Assembly (NCBI GenBank): GCA_051453625.1
Contig: JBOZIK010000001.1
Location: 104,281,368-104,345,367 of the forward strand
DNA: 64,000 bases
DNA from: Welwitschia mirabilis
Lineage: Eukaryota; Gnetophyta; Gnetopsida; Welwitschiales
Direction of reading: 5' to 3'
Every line of letters starts with the position of its first letter. Position 1 is the stretch's first letter. Under the pieces are notes generated by a model, which searched no databases, had not been told where the DNA came from, and saw only the letters and a list, made by a program, of their open reading frames with translations. A program made the translations under genes and the position numbers. Of the stretch, positions 1 through 10,955 are shown piece by piece.

Positions 1-114
1 AAAGGGGAGATTTTATTATGTTAATATGCCTTATTAGAAAGAGCTTAAAAGATGAAATATTTATTTGATCTTGAAATCATTTATTTGTTTGCCATCAGTA
101 TCAAAGGGGAAGAT
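1..114 (+). mobile_element. 3' end of a Ty1/copia element with polypurine tract
   Basis: This is the last stretch of the internal region of a copia retrotransposon whose body lies left of the window. Just before the LTR there is a purine-rich tract (aaaggggaaga, about 102-112), the usual primer for plus-strand DNA synthesis, after a tttgccatca-like run common in SIRE-type copia elements. The next base pair is the TG of the LTR. Coding sequence is not recognisable here. Confidence 0.75.
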
Positions 115-1286
115 TGTTAGGATTTTATTTTTTCCATTTGATGTTAAACTAATATAATGTTTATAGAATTAAAAGTAATTTTATAGGTGCAAGAAAATGT
201 TGGATTAGTATCCAAGAGATAGTAAGATTTGGACATGTTCTAATTAAAGTAACTTGAGTTTCTATCTAAGGACTTAATGTAGGAGCTAATAAAACTTGGA
301 AATACATGTTTTTGATTATTTTATATGGGGTTTACTGGATTTTTTAGGGGTTTACTAGATATGAACATGCATTTTTTAAGCTTTTCAATATGTACTATAT
401 CCCATGGGGTCGACTGAACTCATGTGGATTGACTGGACCTGGAGGAAAGTGATTGACCAGATTTTTGATGGGGTCAACTAGACTTGTAACTTTAAGAGCT
501 AGTATTCTTGGACGGAATGAAAAGGAATTGATTTTAGGCTTCGAGGGGTTAACCAAATACTGTGGAAGCAGAAATTTTAAAGTGATTTTCTAACCATTAC
601 TGCACTAAATATATCCATTACAAATGTTAGATTCGTGGCCATCTAGTCAAATGGTTATATTTTGGGAAAATCTATAAATAAGAGGAAACACTAAAAAAAT
701 CTTATAGCTTTACATTAGATTATATTTTTGGAAAGGAATGTTGCACTCTTAATCTGAAGAACTTATATATGTATTATCATTCTTCTCTCACTCAGCACTT
801 ATCTTTGTATCAGATCTGAGCATTAAGGCTCCATTGCTAGTTATTTTACTTGAGTGATCTAGAGCATTGAGGATTCATTATTTCACTCATTATTATGCAT
901 TTCTGAAGGTTGAGACTTAGCCTATAAAAGTTCATTTGAAGAGGTTGAGACTTAGCCTGCAAAAGTCTATTTATGAAGGTTAAGACTTAGCCTGAAAAAA
1001 TTTGCTTTGTAAGGGTTACAAGTGAACCTAGAAAAACCTGTGGAGTAACAGAGATCCGAGATTAGAATTGAAAGAAGCTAATCATCAAGAGTGGAGTAGG
1101 ATGTATCCTGAACCACTATAAATCTTGTCTTGTGCTTTTATTTCGGTTCTACCTTTTGATTTCATTTTATTATATCTTTTTATGCAGAGTTCCTTTTGAT
1201 AGTAATAATTGTTTAAATTTTTTAGAAGTTCTATTCACAAACCCCCCTCCCCCCCTTCTTCTCCCTCTAGGATTCACAATCCTACA
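115..1286 (+). repeat. 3' LTR of a SIRE-like copia element
   Basis: A 1172-bp LTR begins tgttaggatt and ends aatcctaca, so its ends are inverted repeats of each other (TG...CA). The polypurine tract at its left fixes the orientation and makes it the 3' LTR. It has a TATA-like box at 672-680 and scattered ggtcgact/gattgacc-type words around 410-475. Near the 3' end lies a C-rich run (about 1242-1270) typical of copia LTRs. It is related to the LTR at 14475-15942. The right flank is gypsy protease sequence, so the element landed in an older gypsy element. The 5' LTR and the other target-site copy lie outside the window. Confidence 0.85.
672..680 (+). promoter_or_regulatory. TATA-like box of the copia LTR
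   Basis: The sequence ctataaataagagg starts at 672, midway through the LTR on its sense strand. This is the usual place for the core promoter at the U3/R border. No transcript evidence is available. Confidence 0.5.
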
Positions 1287-1742
1287 CTAACTTTTTCTTC
1301 TATGTCTAATTTATCTTCTATGTATTTTTTATTAACATCAAATACTCTGATACTAAACTTCTTATTACCTATATGACATTCCATCATCTCGGTACAAGTA
1401 TTAATGACACAATGGGCTATTACATAGAAGGGTCTTCCTAAAAGTAGAGGATATCCACCATTATGTTCAACCTCAATGATGACTACATCTATAGGGTAGA
1501 AAGCTTTTTTAATTTAAATGACTAAATCTTTGATTATTTCTATAGATTTCTTAATTGAAGCATTAGCCAACTCTAATACTATTTTAGTAGGTTAAATTCT
1601 CTCTTCTAATTCAAGATTTATATAAATGTGTAAAGGCATAATATTGATACTTGTTCCTATGTCTATTAGAGATTTCTTAATTTTCTTATTTCCTTTCAAA
1701 ATAATACCAATAGTGACCACCCCTAAATCTTTAAACTTAGGA
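1287..1742 (-). pseudogene. Athila-like gypsy protease remnant
   Basis: Read leftwards from 1742, this encodes a retroviral-type aspartic protease of the kind found in Athila gypsy polyproteins. The visible order is a KDLGVVTI-like N-terminus, the active-site block SLIDIGTSINIMPL (DTG/DLG changed to DIG), an ELANASIKKSIEI segment, and the late LLLGRPFYVIAHCVIN motif. Two or more in-frame stops show it is dead. It is truncated exactly at 1287, where the copia LTR is inserted. The RT, RNase H and integrase that should follow would lie left of the copia element, beyond the window. The gag part lies upstream at 1743-3660. Confidence 0.8.
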
Positions 1743-3660
1743 CATTTTTGAGAAAATAAGTTGAAAAGAGATTATGTAATGAATACTTTACTTAGGATTA
1801 CCTCTTTAGTTTTCTTTTTAGTAATTCCTTCCAAATTTCCTTGTACTTGGGATTGTCTTAAAGGATATTCTAAAACGATAGGTTAATAGTAATATCATTC
1901 ATAATTGCTTTCAAACATTCATCATAAGTTGGATTATTATTTAATCTTTCTAGACATTGAGTAGTATTCTCCTTAGGATGTTGGTTATTATTGTTGAATT
2001 TAGGAAAGTTTAGTTAATTAAGAATTTTAATATCATCTTCTTGAGGTTTTTCATTTTCTTTATGGATAGAAGTTAAAGGGTCTTTATAAGAGAAGTAGTA
2101 TTATGTCCACTTCTAGTTAGTAGTTTTCAATCTTTTTTTATATTATTTAGATTTGAAATAATTTGAATGGCAAGTGATCCTTAAGGTTTTTTATTTCTTA
2201 ATATGTTTTGAAAAAGTATGCCAATCAAATTTTCTAAGTTTTAATTTTGATATTCTAAGATTTCATTGATGGTATCTCCTCTCTTTTTGAGTTACTCCAT
2301 CATTTCTCTATAAGGATAATTTTTATTATAATTAAAAAAATTAGGTTGAGAGCTATAACCTCTGTATTTGTTATCAAATAAAGGTTGAAAAGATGTTGAA
2401 TGTTCATTATTTCTTGCTGGATATTTTTGGTTTCCTTCAAAGTTATTTAGCCTTTAATTGAATGTATAAACTTCATTGCATATGGCCTCTTTACAAGTTG
2501 GTAAGGTTGGGCGTTCCTTTGTAGAGTGATAGTTTTCATTACACATTACACAATGGTTGAGTTGACTTACCAATTTTACCATCAGTTAAATCTTTTGTGT
2601 AACTCTCTTATGTACTAGTAAGATCACTAAGTATGGTGTTAACCTTTGGTTGTTCTTCTTCATGTTGCATCGTTTTCGAGTCTCTAAGCATTTCACTTAG
2701 AATTATAATATCTTTACATGTAGTTTTTAGCTAATTTTGAGTTCTTTTTATAAGGTCTTCTAATAAGTTTTAAGCATTGTTTAAAGTTAAACTAAGTAAA
2801 TATCCTCCTTTAAAAAAATCTACCACTTATCTTATTTGACTATTCAATCCATTATAGAAGTGATTAATAAATTCTTATTTTTTAAACTTATTCACTGGGT
2901 TGAATGACATGGCAATCAAGAATATTTCATATATTAAGGAATAATCTTTGTGAGGGTATTATTAAAAATTTGTTACTTCTTTTCTTCTTGTCCTCATTAC
3001 TGTGTCATTCATAAACCATTTGATAAAGACTTTTTATACATGATTCTTGGCTTAAGACTTCTATGTGGAATGGTTTTAAGCCAATTTTTTACTTTTTCTT
3101 TTAAGACAAATGGAAATATTATCATGTAGGTCCTATCTAAAGTTTTATCTTTTTTATTTCCTAAAGTAAATATGAGTCATTCAGTATTGGCTATGTGTTA
3201 GAATAGTTTTTCATTAGGTTATTCAGAAAAGGTAGAACAGGCATTCAAGTTTTTCAACTCTACATCATCTCTAGGGGAAAGTCAAATGAAGTTTTCTTTT
3301 TTTATTTACTAATATTTCCTTTAAAGTAACATTTGGATTAGAGGATCCTAATATTTTAAGTAAATATTTATTAGATGTTATAGATGTAAGAGTATTAAGA
3401 TGATTAGGCAAAAGAGGAGAGGTAGAATTTTTTGTAGGACTTAGTTGGTTTTCATAAATTTTCAAAGACTTAAGAGTATGCAAATAAGAAATACTAAATG
3501 CAAAATGATTGTCTTTCTTAATTAAAGAATTAAATTTTTCTTTTTCATCTCAAGTTTATAAATTAAAATCCACCAAACCTTCTTTGATTTCTTCATTAAG
3601 GAAGTATTTTTCGTGAGTGTATTTGCCTTTTTTGCTATTTACCATTACCATGTAAGATCA
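1743..3660 (-). pseudogene. Athila-like gypsy gag remnant
   Basis: This lies between the leader and the protease on the minus strand and is heavily broken. The clearest part is the gag C-terminus near 2440-2160: an asparagine-rich stretch (YPARNNEHSTSFQPLF), then YNKNYPYREMMEXLKKRG, LENLIG and a GSLAIQ-type motif. These match the pattern ahead of the protease in Athila gag (LE-QIGQLA... R-QGSLPS). A degenerate zinc-knuckle-like stretch lies near 2570-2510. The only open frame of note, 3271-3483, has no recognisable domain of its own. Frame breaks are too many to give one reading frame. The call rests on the motifs plus position between leader and protease. Confidence 0.65.
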
Positions 3661-4155
3661 ATTTATGTTAAAAAAAATTTTCGCATTTAAGTGGCATCAA
3701 TCTCCAAGATCACTCAAAGGTGAAAGGAGTATCATATACCAAATGAATGTGGTAATCACTCAAATCACATGAAGCGCAAAGAGTAGGCCAAGTTTACTAT
3801 AAATAATATCAATGTGGTAATTCCCAAGATCACACAAAGTGTGATGAATAAACCTAATAAATTGATGAATTGCAATATGAATCCTTCAAATTAAAATTAC
3901 ACTTGAATGTAAAGAAAGACAAATTGTAAAAAATAAAATTTGTAATTTATAAGAAAGGAAATTAAAGTATACTTCAAATGGGTAATCAAATAATTACTTG
4001 TAAATCACAAGGTAATCAAAAAATTGCAAGTAGATCTAAAAGGATAAAATACAACACTACTTAAATAAATAAATTGAAATGAATTCAAAATACTTACTTG
4101 ATTAATAACAATATTCCTTTTTCTGTTAAAGTCTTCACCGAAAACGGCACCAAAA
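3661..4155 (-). other. Untranslated leader of the Athila-like element with primer-binding site
   Basis: Non-coding stretch between 5' LTR and gag on the minus strand. Next to the LTR the minus strand reads ttttggtgccgttttcgg (about 4138-4155), which resembles the primer-binding region of Athila-type gypsy elements. The rest has two similar blocks (gtggtaat..ctc/ccaagatcac, near 3700 and 3810), a weak local repeat. Confidence 0.6.
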
Positions 4156-5237
4156 TGTTGCGATGCGTATTTGTTCTTCTAATTCTAATATTCTAAAGAT
4201 CAAATTTAACTTGTAATATCTAAAAAGCTAATAATCTGATTACACATAATACACATTTATATAGTGGAATCAACCCAAATGTCATACACTTAGAGAATAC
4301 TTCTAAAAGAGAATATGAAAAATTACTTTCATAAAAAGAAGAATAATATATTTTAGAATTTTGCTTTGAAGGAAATAAAATTAGACAATGCAAAGATGAA
4401 GATGGAATGTAATGCAATGGAATAAAATGAAATGAAATGTAATGAATGTAATTCTAATGCAATGATTTAATTAACTTCTAATATACTCTTATTAGATTAG
4501 TCCTTATAACCTATTTCAATTACAAATTCATGTCACTTAAATTACAATTAAGATAAGTTATAAGAAGAACAATAAAACATTTAAAAAGATTTTAATTCAA
4601 TCAACACTTTTATTAATGAAATTAAATTACATCCACTTACAATAACAATTTCTTAATATAAGATTCACTACCTAATACCAAGGTGATCCTTGATGGATCT
4701 CCTTGGCTCTAATAATCTCCAATCATCACAAGAATGTAGGTGATAAACATGATTTTGAATAGGATCTAAAAGGGTCTATTTATAGGTTGGGATAGGTCAC
4801 TAAAGAGTGTAAAATAAAAATGTATGAGTTAGATCCGCCCTTTCATAACAATTAAATTAAGTTTACAAATTATTTTGATCATCATCCATCATATCATCCT
4901 TACAACATAAAGGACGATACTCCATCTGGCAAATAATGCTTAGCATGTGTCAAATATGCTGACTGTTATCCTGATCATCATCCTCATAACACAAAGGACA
5001 ACCATACTTTTCTAATTGTCTTCCACTCTATCATCCCTCTCTCATGAAGGATAATTATAATATCTTCATTACATTACTTTGGTTCATGATTATCCAAAAA
5101 TAGCTTCTTATTTTGAAAATTATTATATCTTTTGGCTTGTATGAAAGCTTTGTATAATTTGCATAAAGCCATGGAAAAACCTATAAATGGGATTTTAAAA
5201 TGTACTCTACAAGTGTATTAAATAGGTCAAGTTGACA
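4156..5237 (-). repeat. 5' LTR of the Athila-like element (copy 1)
   Basis: The 1082-bp LTR has plus-strand ends tgttgcgatg and aagttgaca, so it reads TGTCAACTT...CATCGCAACA in the sense direction. The primer-binding site at its left edge shows it is the 5' LTR of a minus-strand element. It is homologous along its whole length to 16371-17451 and over its first 380 bp to 5661-6042. A TATA-like box lies at 4776-4786. Internal gatgat/catcat-rich words (about 4870-5050) are shared with the copy at 17090-17270. Confidence 0.85.
4776..4786 (-). promoter_or_regulatory. TATA-like box in Athila LTR copy 1
   Basis: The minus strand reads cctataaatagaccc. The same box is kept at 16990-17000 in LTR copy 3, and its direction agrees with the minus orientation given by the primer-binding site. 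Confidence 0.5.
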
Positions 5238-5660
5238 TCAGAATACTAATATAGATGGAACTGAAACTAGATGTTGTAATCCATTGAAGGCACTAGGCAA
5301 GATAAAAGAGAATCACTTTTTATGAAGTAAAGGTTCAAAAATAAAAATTAACAATGCAAAAAAAAGTAAATACATAATGAAAATGCAAATGCAAACTACC
5401 CTAAGTGTAATATCTATATGACTACCAAATCTCTATCACTAAGATTGTCCCTGCATAACCTAGATCAATTTAAGAAATTGTCACTAACCAAAACCAACCT
5501 AAGTTATGAAGTGTATCAGACAGAANNNNNNNNNNNNNNNNNNNNNNNNNNNNNNNNNNNNNNNNNNNNNNNNNNNNNNNNNNNNNNNNNNNNNNNNNNN
5601 NNNNNNNNNNNNNNNNNNNNNNNNNTTCTCTTGAAGTCTTCCCCAGCAATAGTAATAAAA
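5238..5660 (-). other. Leader remnant of a second Athila-like element (contains a 100-N gap)
   Basis: The stretch next to LTR copy 2 (about 5626-5660) reads like a decayed version of the leader next to copy 1: gaagtcttccccagcaatag against gtcttcaccgaaaacggcac. So a second element of the same family begins here. The rest (5238-5525) shows no coding motif. Positions 5526-5625 are exactly 100 N. Open frames through the gap are artefacts. Confidence 0.5.
5526..5625. other. Assembly gap, 100 N
   Basis: Exactly 100 N, a conventional placeholder for unknown length. Confidence 0.95.
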
Positions 5661-6042
5661 TGTTGTAATGTGTATTTGTGCTTCTAATTCCAATATTATA
5701 AAGATTTAATTTAACTTGCAACATTTTAAAAGATAATAATCTAATTGCACATAATACACATTTGTATAGTGGGATCAATCTAAATATCATACACTTAAAG
5801 AAGACTTTTAGAAGAGAATTTGGAACATTGATCTAGATAGAGAAGAATGATATATTTTCTTTATAGAAAATAAAATTAAATAATGCAAAGATGAAGATGG
5901 AATGTAATGTAATGGAATGAAATGAAATACAAAGTAATGAATGCAATTCTAATGTAATGAATTAATTAAACTTCCAACATACTGTCACTTAGATTGGTCC
6001 TTATAACCTATTTCAATTACAAATTCATATAACTTAAATTGA
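5661..6042 (-). repeat. Truncated Athila-like LTR (copy 2)
   Basis: It starts tgttgtaatgtg and follows copy 1 base for base with C-to-T and small changes to 6042, where a 100-N gap begins. Sequence after the gap (6143 onward) does not match the remaining 700 bp of the LTR, so the LTR is truncated or rearranged within the gap. Confidence 0.7.
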
Positions 6043-6142
6043 NNNNNNNNNNNNNNNNNNNNNNNNNNNNNNNNNNNNNNNNNNNNNNNNNNNNNNNNNN
6101 NNNNNNNNNNNNNNNNNNNNNNNNNNNNNNNNNNNNNNNNNN
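6043..6142. other. Assembly gap, 100 N
   Basis: Exactly 100 N. The LTR homology on its left is not resumed on its right. Confidence 0.95.
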
Positions 6143-9100
6143 AAATAAAGAATGACCATAAGCCATTACTTTAGGAATCATGTTTTGAGCTATAAGTAAA
6201 CTAAATTTGAAGTAAGATGGAAAGTAAAGAAATTTCCACAAGACATAGCCTACTATTACCTTAAAAATAATATATGTAGAGAGCATAAAAATTTAAAAAT
6301 TAGAATAAAAGGAAAGATAAAGGAATTTTTACAATCTTCGGCTATCACCATCTCAATAATCATACACTCAAAAAGCCATAGAAATTAAAAATTAAAAATA
6401 AAACAAAAATAAAGGGATTTCTAAGAATTGTGCACATGAAATTTTACAAAAATGAAAATTCACAAGTTGCGACTGCCACATTGTGAATTGTGCATGCAAG
6501 ATCCTATTAAAAAAGCCATAAGTTGCAAGCCATCTTGCCACCTTGATAATGATGATCTAATAAGAATAAATAATGGGCACTATAGAGGCTTTAATGCAAA
6601 ACCTTTAAGGTGATAAATCAATGAGATAACCAATACTTTTATTATAATAGTAATAACTACTAAAATTATAATTAATAATTTTAAAGTTAAATAAATACCA
6701 AAGTATAATTAATAATCCTAGCAAGAATTCAAATTTAGAATCTCATGCATATCAGGTGATGAGATAATCAAATATGTCAAAACCTTGATTATGTATAAAA
6801 TAATAATTAATAGTTCAAATAATAGCCATGCAAAATATAAGTTTAAAATTATGGAAATTTCAGGATAAGAAGGAGTAGAAGAAAAGGATATGAACTAATA
6901 CAAAACATCAACTAAAAATACATATTTCACTAAGTCCAAAGGGATTTAAAAGTGAAACCTTATCAAGAAAGAAAATAAAATTTATATTGAAAAGAAAGAA
7001 AGAGCCAAAGAAAAGAACCAGTCATAATCAAAATTTAGTTAAACTTAGAATTTGTTAAACTTTAAGAAAAAGGAAAAACAAGCTTTCAATTAGATAAAAC
7101 TAAAATGCTAAAGAAACTAAAACCAAACTATAGCTATAACCCACCTTCAAAATAGAATGATAAAATAAATGCTAGGGAATTGAGTCATATATGCCTTAGA
7201 ATGAAATGGAAGGAAGAAAAAGCTAAAAATTAGTTCTTGTAATAAATTCCACTACAAATATAAGTCATATAACTCTTAAGAAACTTGACTCTAGCTATAG
7301 TTAAAAAATTTGTAAAGGGTTTATTAATGGTCAAAATGATCATTTTATTTCAATAACTAGATAGCACTAAATGGCCATAGTCAAGTTATACATTTACAAC
7401 CATTTAAATTTGAATAATTAGTAAAGATCTGAGTTAAATACAACTACAAGGATTACTCAGCCTTAAATAAAGTTGAGGCATAAAATTTTAAAAATTAAAT
7501 AACAAAGAAAGATTAAAATCCAACCACTTATGGCTATTACATTGCATCAAACCAAGGCCTAGAAGTGCTATATATCCTACACAAGAGATAGTATGAACTT
7601 AGAACTATAAATACAATAGTTCACAGTATGGCCCAGGTAATAGGGAAAACAAGGAGTATTATCCAATTTCATTTAATAGAACCTCTCAAGAGTTCTAAAC
7701 CATGAATTACCCAAGGAAATATTCCATTTTTTCTAAACATAGTAAGATACACTAGTAAATAAACTACTTTCCCTATAATAATAGGTGCCCTGTTTAAAAG
7801 AATGAGAAAATCCTTATCCAAAAATTATCTCTAGAAGGCACTCTCATGGTGGTAGGATTCACCATATTGGGTTCCCCTTATAACCTACTAGAAAATACCT
7901 TGTTATGAAAAGTCAAGTGATTAAATATAACTACTTTTTTCCCCCATAAACATTACCATTCTTGATTTTATATCTTGGAAGTTTACTTTCATGATCAATG
8001 AAAACCCAATAGAGATTTTACCATTTAAAGTTTACACAACTAGTTTTTACAACTATATTTCACAAGATCCAATGCATTATAAGGTCTCATACATAACATA
8101 ATGGCCATTAATTTATACTAATATAAATTTCTTCTAAAGACTCTAAAAGAACATAAAACAAATAGCTAAGATAATAACAAAGAGCTCAAAGATAAGAATG
8201 GATATAGCTAAGTCACTTTATTTAAATAAGTAAATAGTTTCAATCATGCAAGAAGCAAGCATCACAAATCAACAAGATCTAAATCATATAATGAAATCAT
8301 AGAAGAGATAAAAATACATAATGGACCATATGAAATGGAAGATAAGATGAATTCATACAAGATATAGAAATACAAATTATACCCTAAAAAATAAAAGATA
8401 AGATGGAACCATACAAGGGATATAAATATAGAATGAACCATAGAAAATGAAAGATAAGATGAAACCATACCTACAATTCAAAGTTATAATTCTTAGTTCA
8501 AAGACTAGTTATTAGAAACTATGAAAATAAGTAAACTAATAAAAAACAAAAGAATCTTTATTATATTAGTAGAAAGACCTTAAATGAACTTAAATGAATT
8601 CAAGAATATCTTGATCAGATGGACTTTTTTTCTTCTTTAAATGGCTTAGATCCACTACCATATTCCCATTATGTACTTCCTAATGTGTAAAGCTATAAAA
8701 AGTTTAAATAATTCTGCAAATAGAAGTATATAAAATTTAATTTTTCATTAGCTAAAAAGGTAAACTTTAATAATATTACAGTAGACTTAAGATAGTTTCT
8801 AGTTAAACTGATAATTTATAGGTTAAATATTTTTATAAAAAATCAAAATTTAGTCATTAAGATAAACATTATAATTCAAACATCTACTAATTAAAATATA
8901 ATGAATTAGATATCAATACAACCAATTGGCCCTACAAAATAAAAACTATCATTGTTTAATTATTCTTATTAAAGCTTATATTTTTTGTTCTTTGGGTTTA
9001 GTAGAATATAGATAATTCTCTCCCCCTTAAGAAGATTCTTCTTAAAAACTTATAAGGAGTTTATCTTTTCATTAAAAGTTATCTATTTTAGTCTTCCAAG

Positions 9101-9543
9101 TAGATTTTGCATTTTTTTAACTTGACCATTGCATCTTATAAAACTATATGTTTCTCCCTCTTAGTTTAACTTGTTTTTAATTTAAAATACTAATTTATTG
9201 GGCTTTGAAAGTCTAATTAGATTGAATGTTTACATCTTATACTAGAATGACTTTTAATATTTTTGCTAGACATAAAAGCCACTATAAAGTATTAAGAATT
9301 ATGAAGGAAAATCAATTCATATGCCATAGGTCCAATCTCTTTTATAATTTAATATGATCTTGTAAATCATAATGGTGACTTACACTTATTTTAAAAAAAA
9401 AAAATACTTGAAGATACTATCAAAAACAATTTTCCTTGATTATCGAATTCATTATTTTTTCTTTTTCTATTTGCATATTTGGATTATCTACCTTTTACCC
9501 ATTATAGCCTCATTTAATTATCCTAATTTTATCCTCTAATTTT
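6143..9543. other. AT-rich stretch without recognisable gene
   Basis: About 3.4 kb with an A-rich plus strand up to about 8.6 kb, changing to a T-rich plus strand after it. I see no transposon protein motif, tRNA-like fold or LTR end in it. It holds a short tandem array at 8310-8475. It is probably an older, fully decayed repeat layer, but that is inference. Confidence 0.5.
8310..8475 (+). repeat. 56-bp tandem repeat, about three units
   Basis: The word gataagatg recurs at 8341, 8397 and 8453, spaced exactly 56 bp. Each is followed by attcatacaag, gaaccatacaag or aaaccatacct. The units differ by point changes, so the array is old. Confidence 0.7.
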
Positions 9544-10937
9544 TGAGGACTATTAAACTTAGAGGGAAGGGGTGATTGAGGTTTATCAAAAAATAAATTT
9601 TACCAGAAATAATTTAAAATGATATAATGAGTACATTACTAAGATAACATGGTTTTCCAACCTGAGTATCTCCACACACAGAGGCTAGCTACCTCTCACA
9701 CCTTTGGATATTCTTAACCTGTGAAGAATAGTGGTTTTGAAGCACTACTAACCTTACATATAATATGATATGCTCCTTATAAGAAAACACTCTCTTTTCC
9801 TTAGGAATAACCAATAATATAATACCAAAAAAATGTTGATTTGTACTTACAAAAGCACATCCATATAAGGGTTGTCTTATAATATGGAATCCTAGTAAGG
9901 GATCCTTAGGTTTAATAATGAAAAAAGAACTATGTAAGACTATTCAAGAATATAATAGTATAATACTTTATATCCAATAAAATAATTACAAAAAATATAA
10001 CAACAAGCTTGAATGATGTGTCTTTAATTAAAAACTGAAGTTCCTTCTTATTGTCATCACTACGAGTGCCAAAGAACAATCCAACATTATAGGATCCAAT
10101 GAACAAAAGATGTAGTTAATTAAAAGTTTATTAGAAATGATAGTTTGATTCTTCATGCTTAGATCCAATCACTTATGCATTCGTATATTCCTTGTAATGT
10201 GCTCAAGATGCATAAAAACTATTCATTACATTATGTTTATACATCTTTAGATATGTTTATAGCTATTTGACCTTGGAAATTAGATGTTTGAACTTTGTAT
10301 CCATCATGTAATGAATAGAAATGGCTAAGAATTAAACATAAATGTCTATTTTATTTGATGTAAACTTTCTACATAGACATCTTCAAGATGATAGATGTCT
10401 ACTATTAATGAAACATCTTTAACATGAAAGAGGTTTTTGATGAAAGTGCCTAGAAATGGATGAAAGTTAAGTTGTATAATATCTAGTCCTTTGTAATCAT
10501 AAATACATGATGCAAAAATTAATTACTTTATTGGAATGTAAGTAATTTATCAAGGTACAAATTCTCTTATTACCTATTCCAGTTTAGTGTAGACATCTTT
10601 AACTATATAGATTTTTTTCACCTATGTTAGATCCATCTTTTAGTATAGTTATCTTTATTAAGATAGTCATCTTTCACCTATAATTTGAAAACTAGCTTAG
10701 CATGGAAATCTTTAAAGCTATAGACATCTTTATCATAGGCATCATCCAATGTGCAAACATTTTCTCCATAGATGTATTCAATTCTATAGACATTTTTTAT
10801 TAATGAATATTTGATATTTGTTAAACCTTAGCTTAACTTCCTATGATATATCATATTTGAGGTTTGACATTAACTTATTCTTTTTATGATTTAAGTTTCT
10901 TTTTATAAGGTTTGACATTGACACTAGATTTTTACCA
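9544..10937 (-). repeat. SIRE-like copia LTR, minus orientation
   Basis: The segment runs from tgaggactatt (9544) to tttttacca (10937), giving TG...CA ends and 1394 bp. On its right the plus strand reads aatctttccctttttgat, the reverse complement of a copia polypurine tract, so it is a 3' LTR of a minus-strand element. Near its sense 3' end it carries the C-rich run (caatcaccccttccctcta on the minus strand) seen in other copia LTRs. A stretch at 9650-9840 is homologous, inverted, to 17460-17620. The U3 part (10230-10830) is full of agacatct/agatgtct words. Confidence 0.65.
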
Positions 10938-10955
10938 ATAATCTTTCCCTTTTTG
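10938..10955 (-). other. Polypurine tract of a minus-strand copia element
   Basis: The minus strand reads atcaaaaagggaaagatt immediately before the LTR. This matches the usual ATCAAAAAGGGGGAGATT of SIRE-type copia elements. Confidence 0.65.

Noticed and set aside
4220-4417. Conserved small frame ending YKCVLCVIRLLAF in three Athila LTR copies (also 5470-5790, 16435-16692)
   Set aside because: The frames lie inside homologous LTRs and are shared because the DNA is shared. Changes do not favour silent positions as far as I can see by eye, and frame starts differ.
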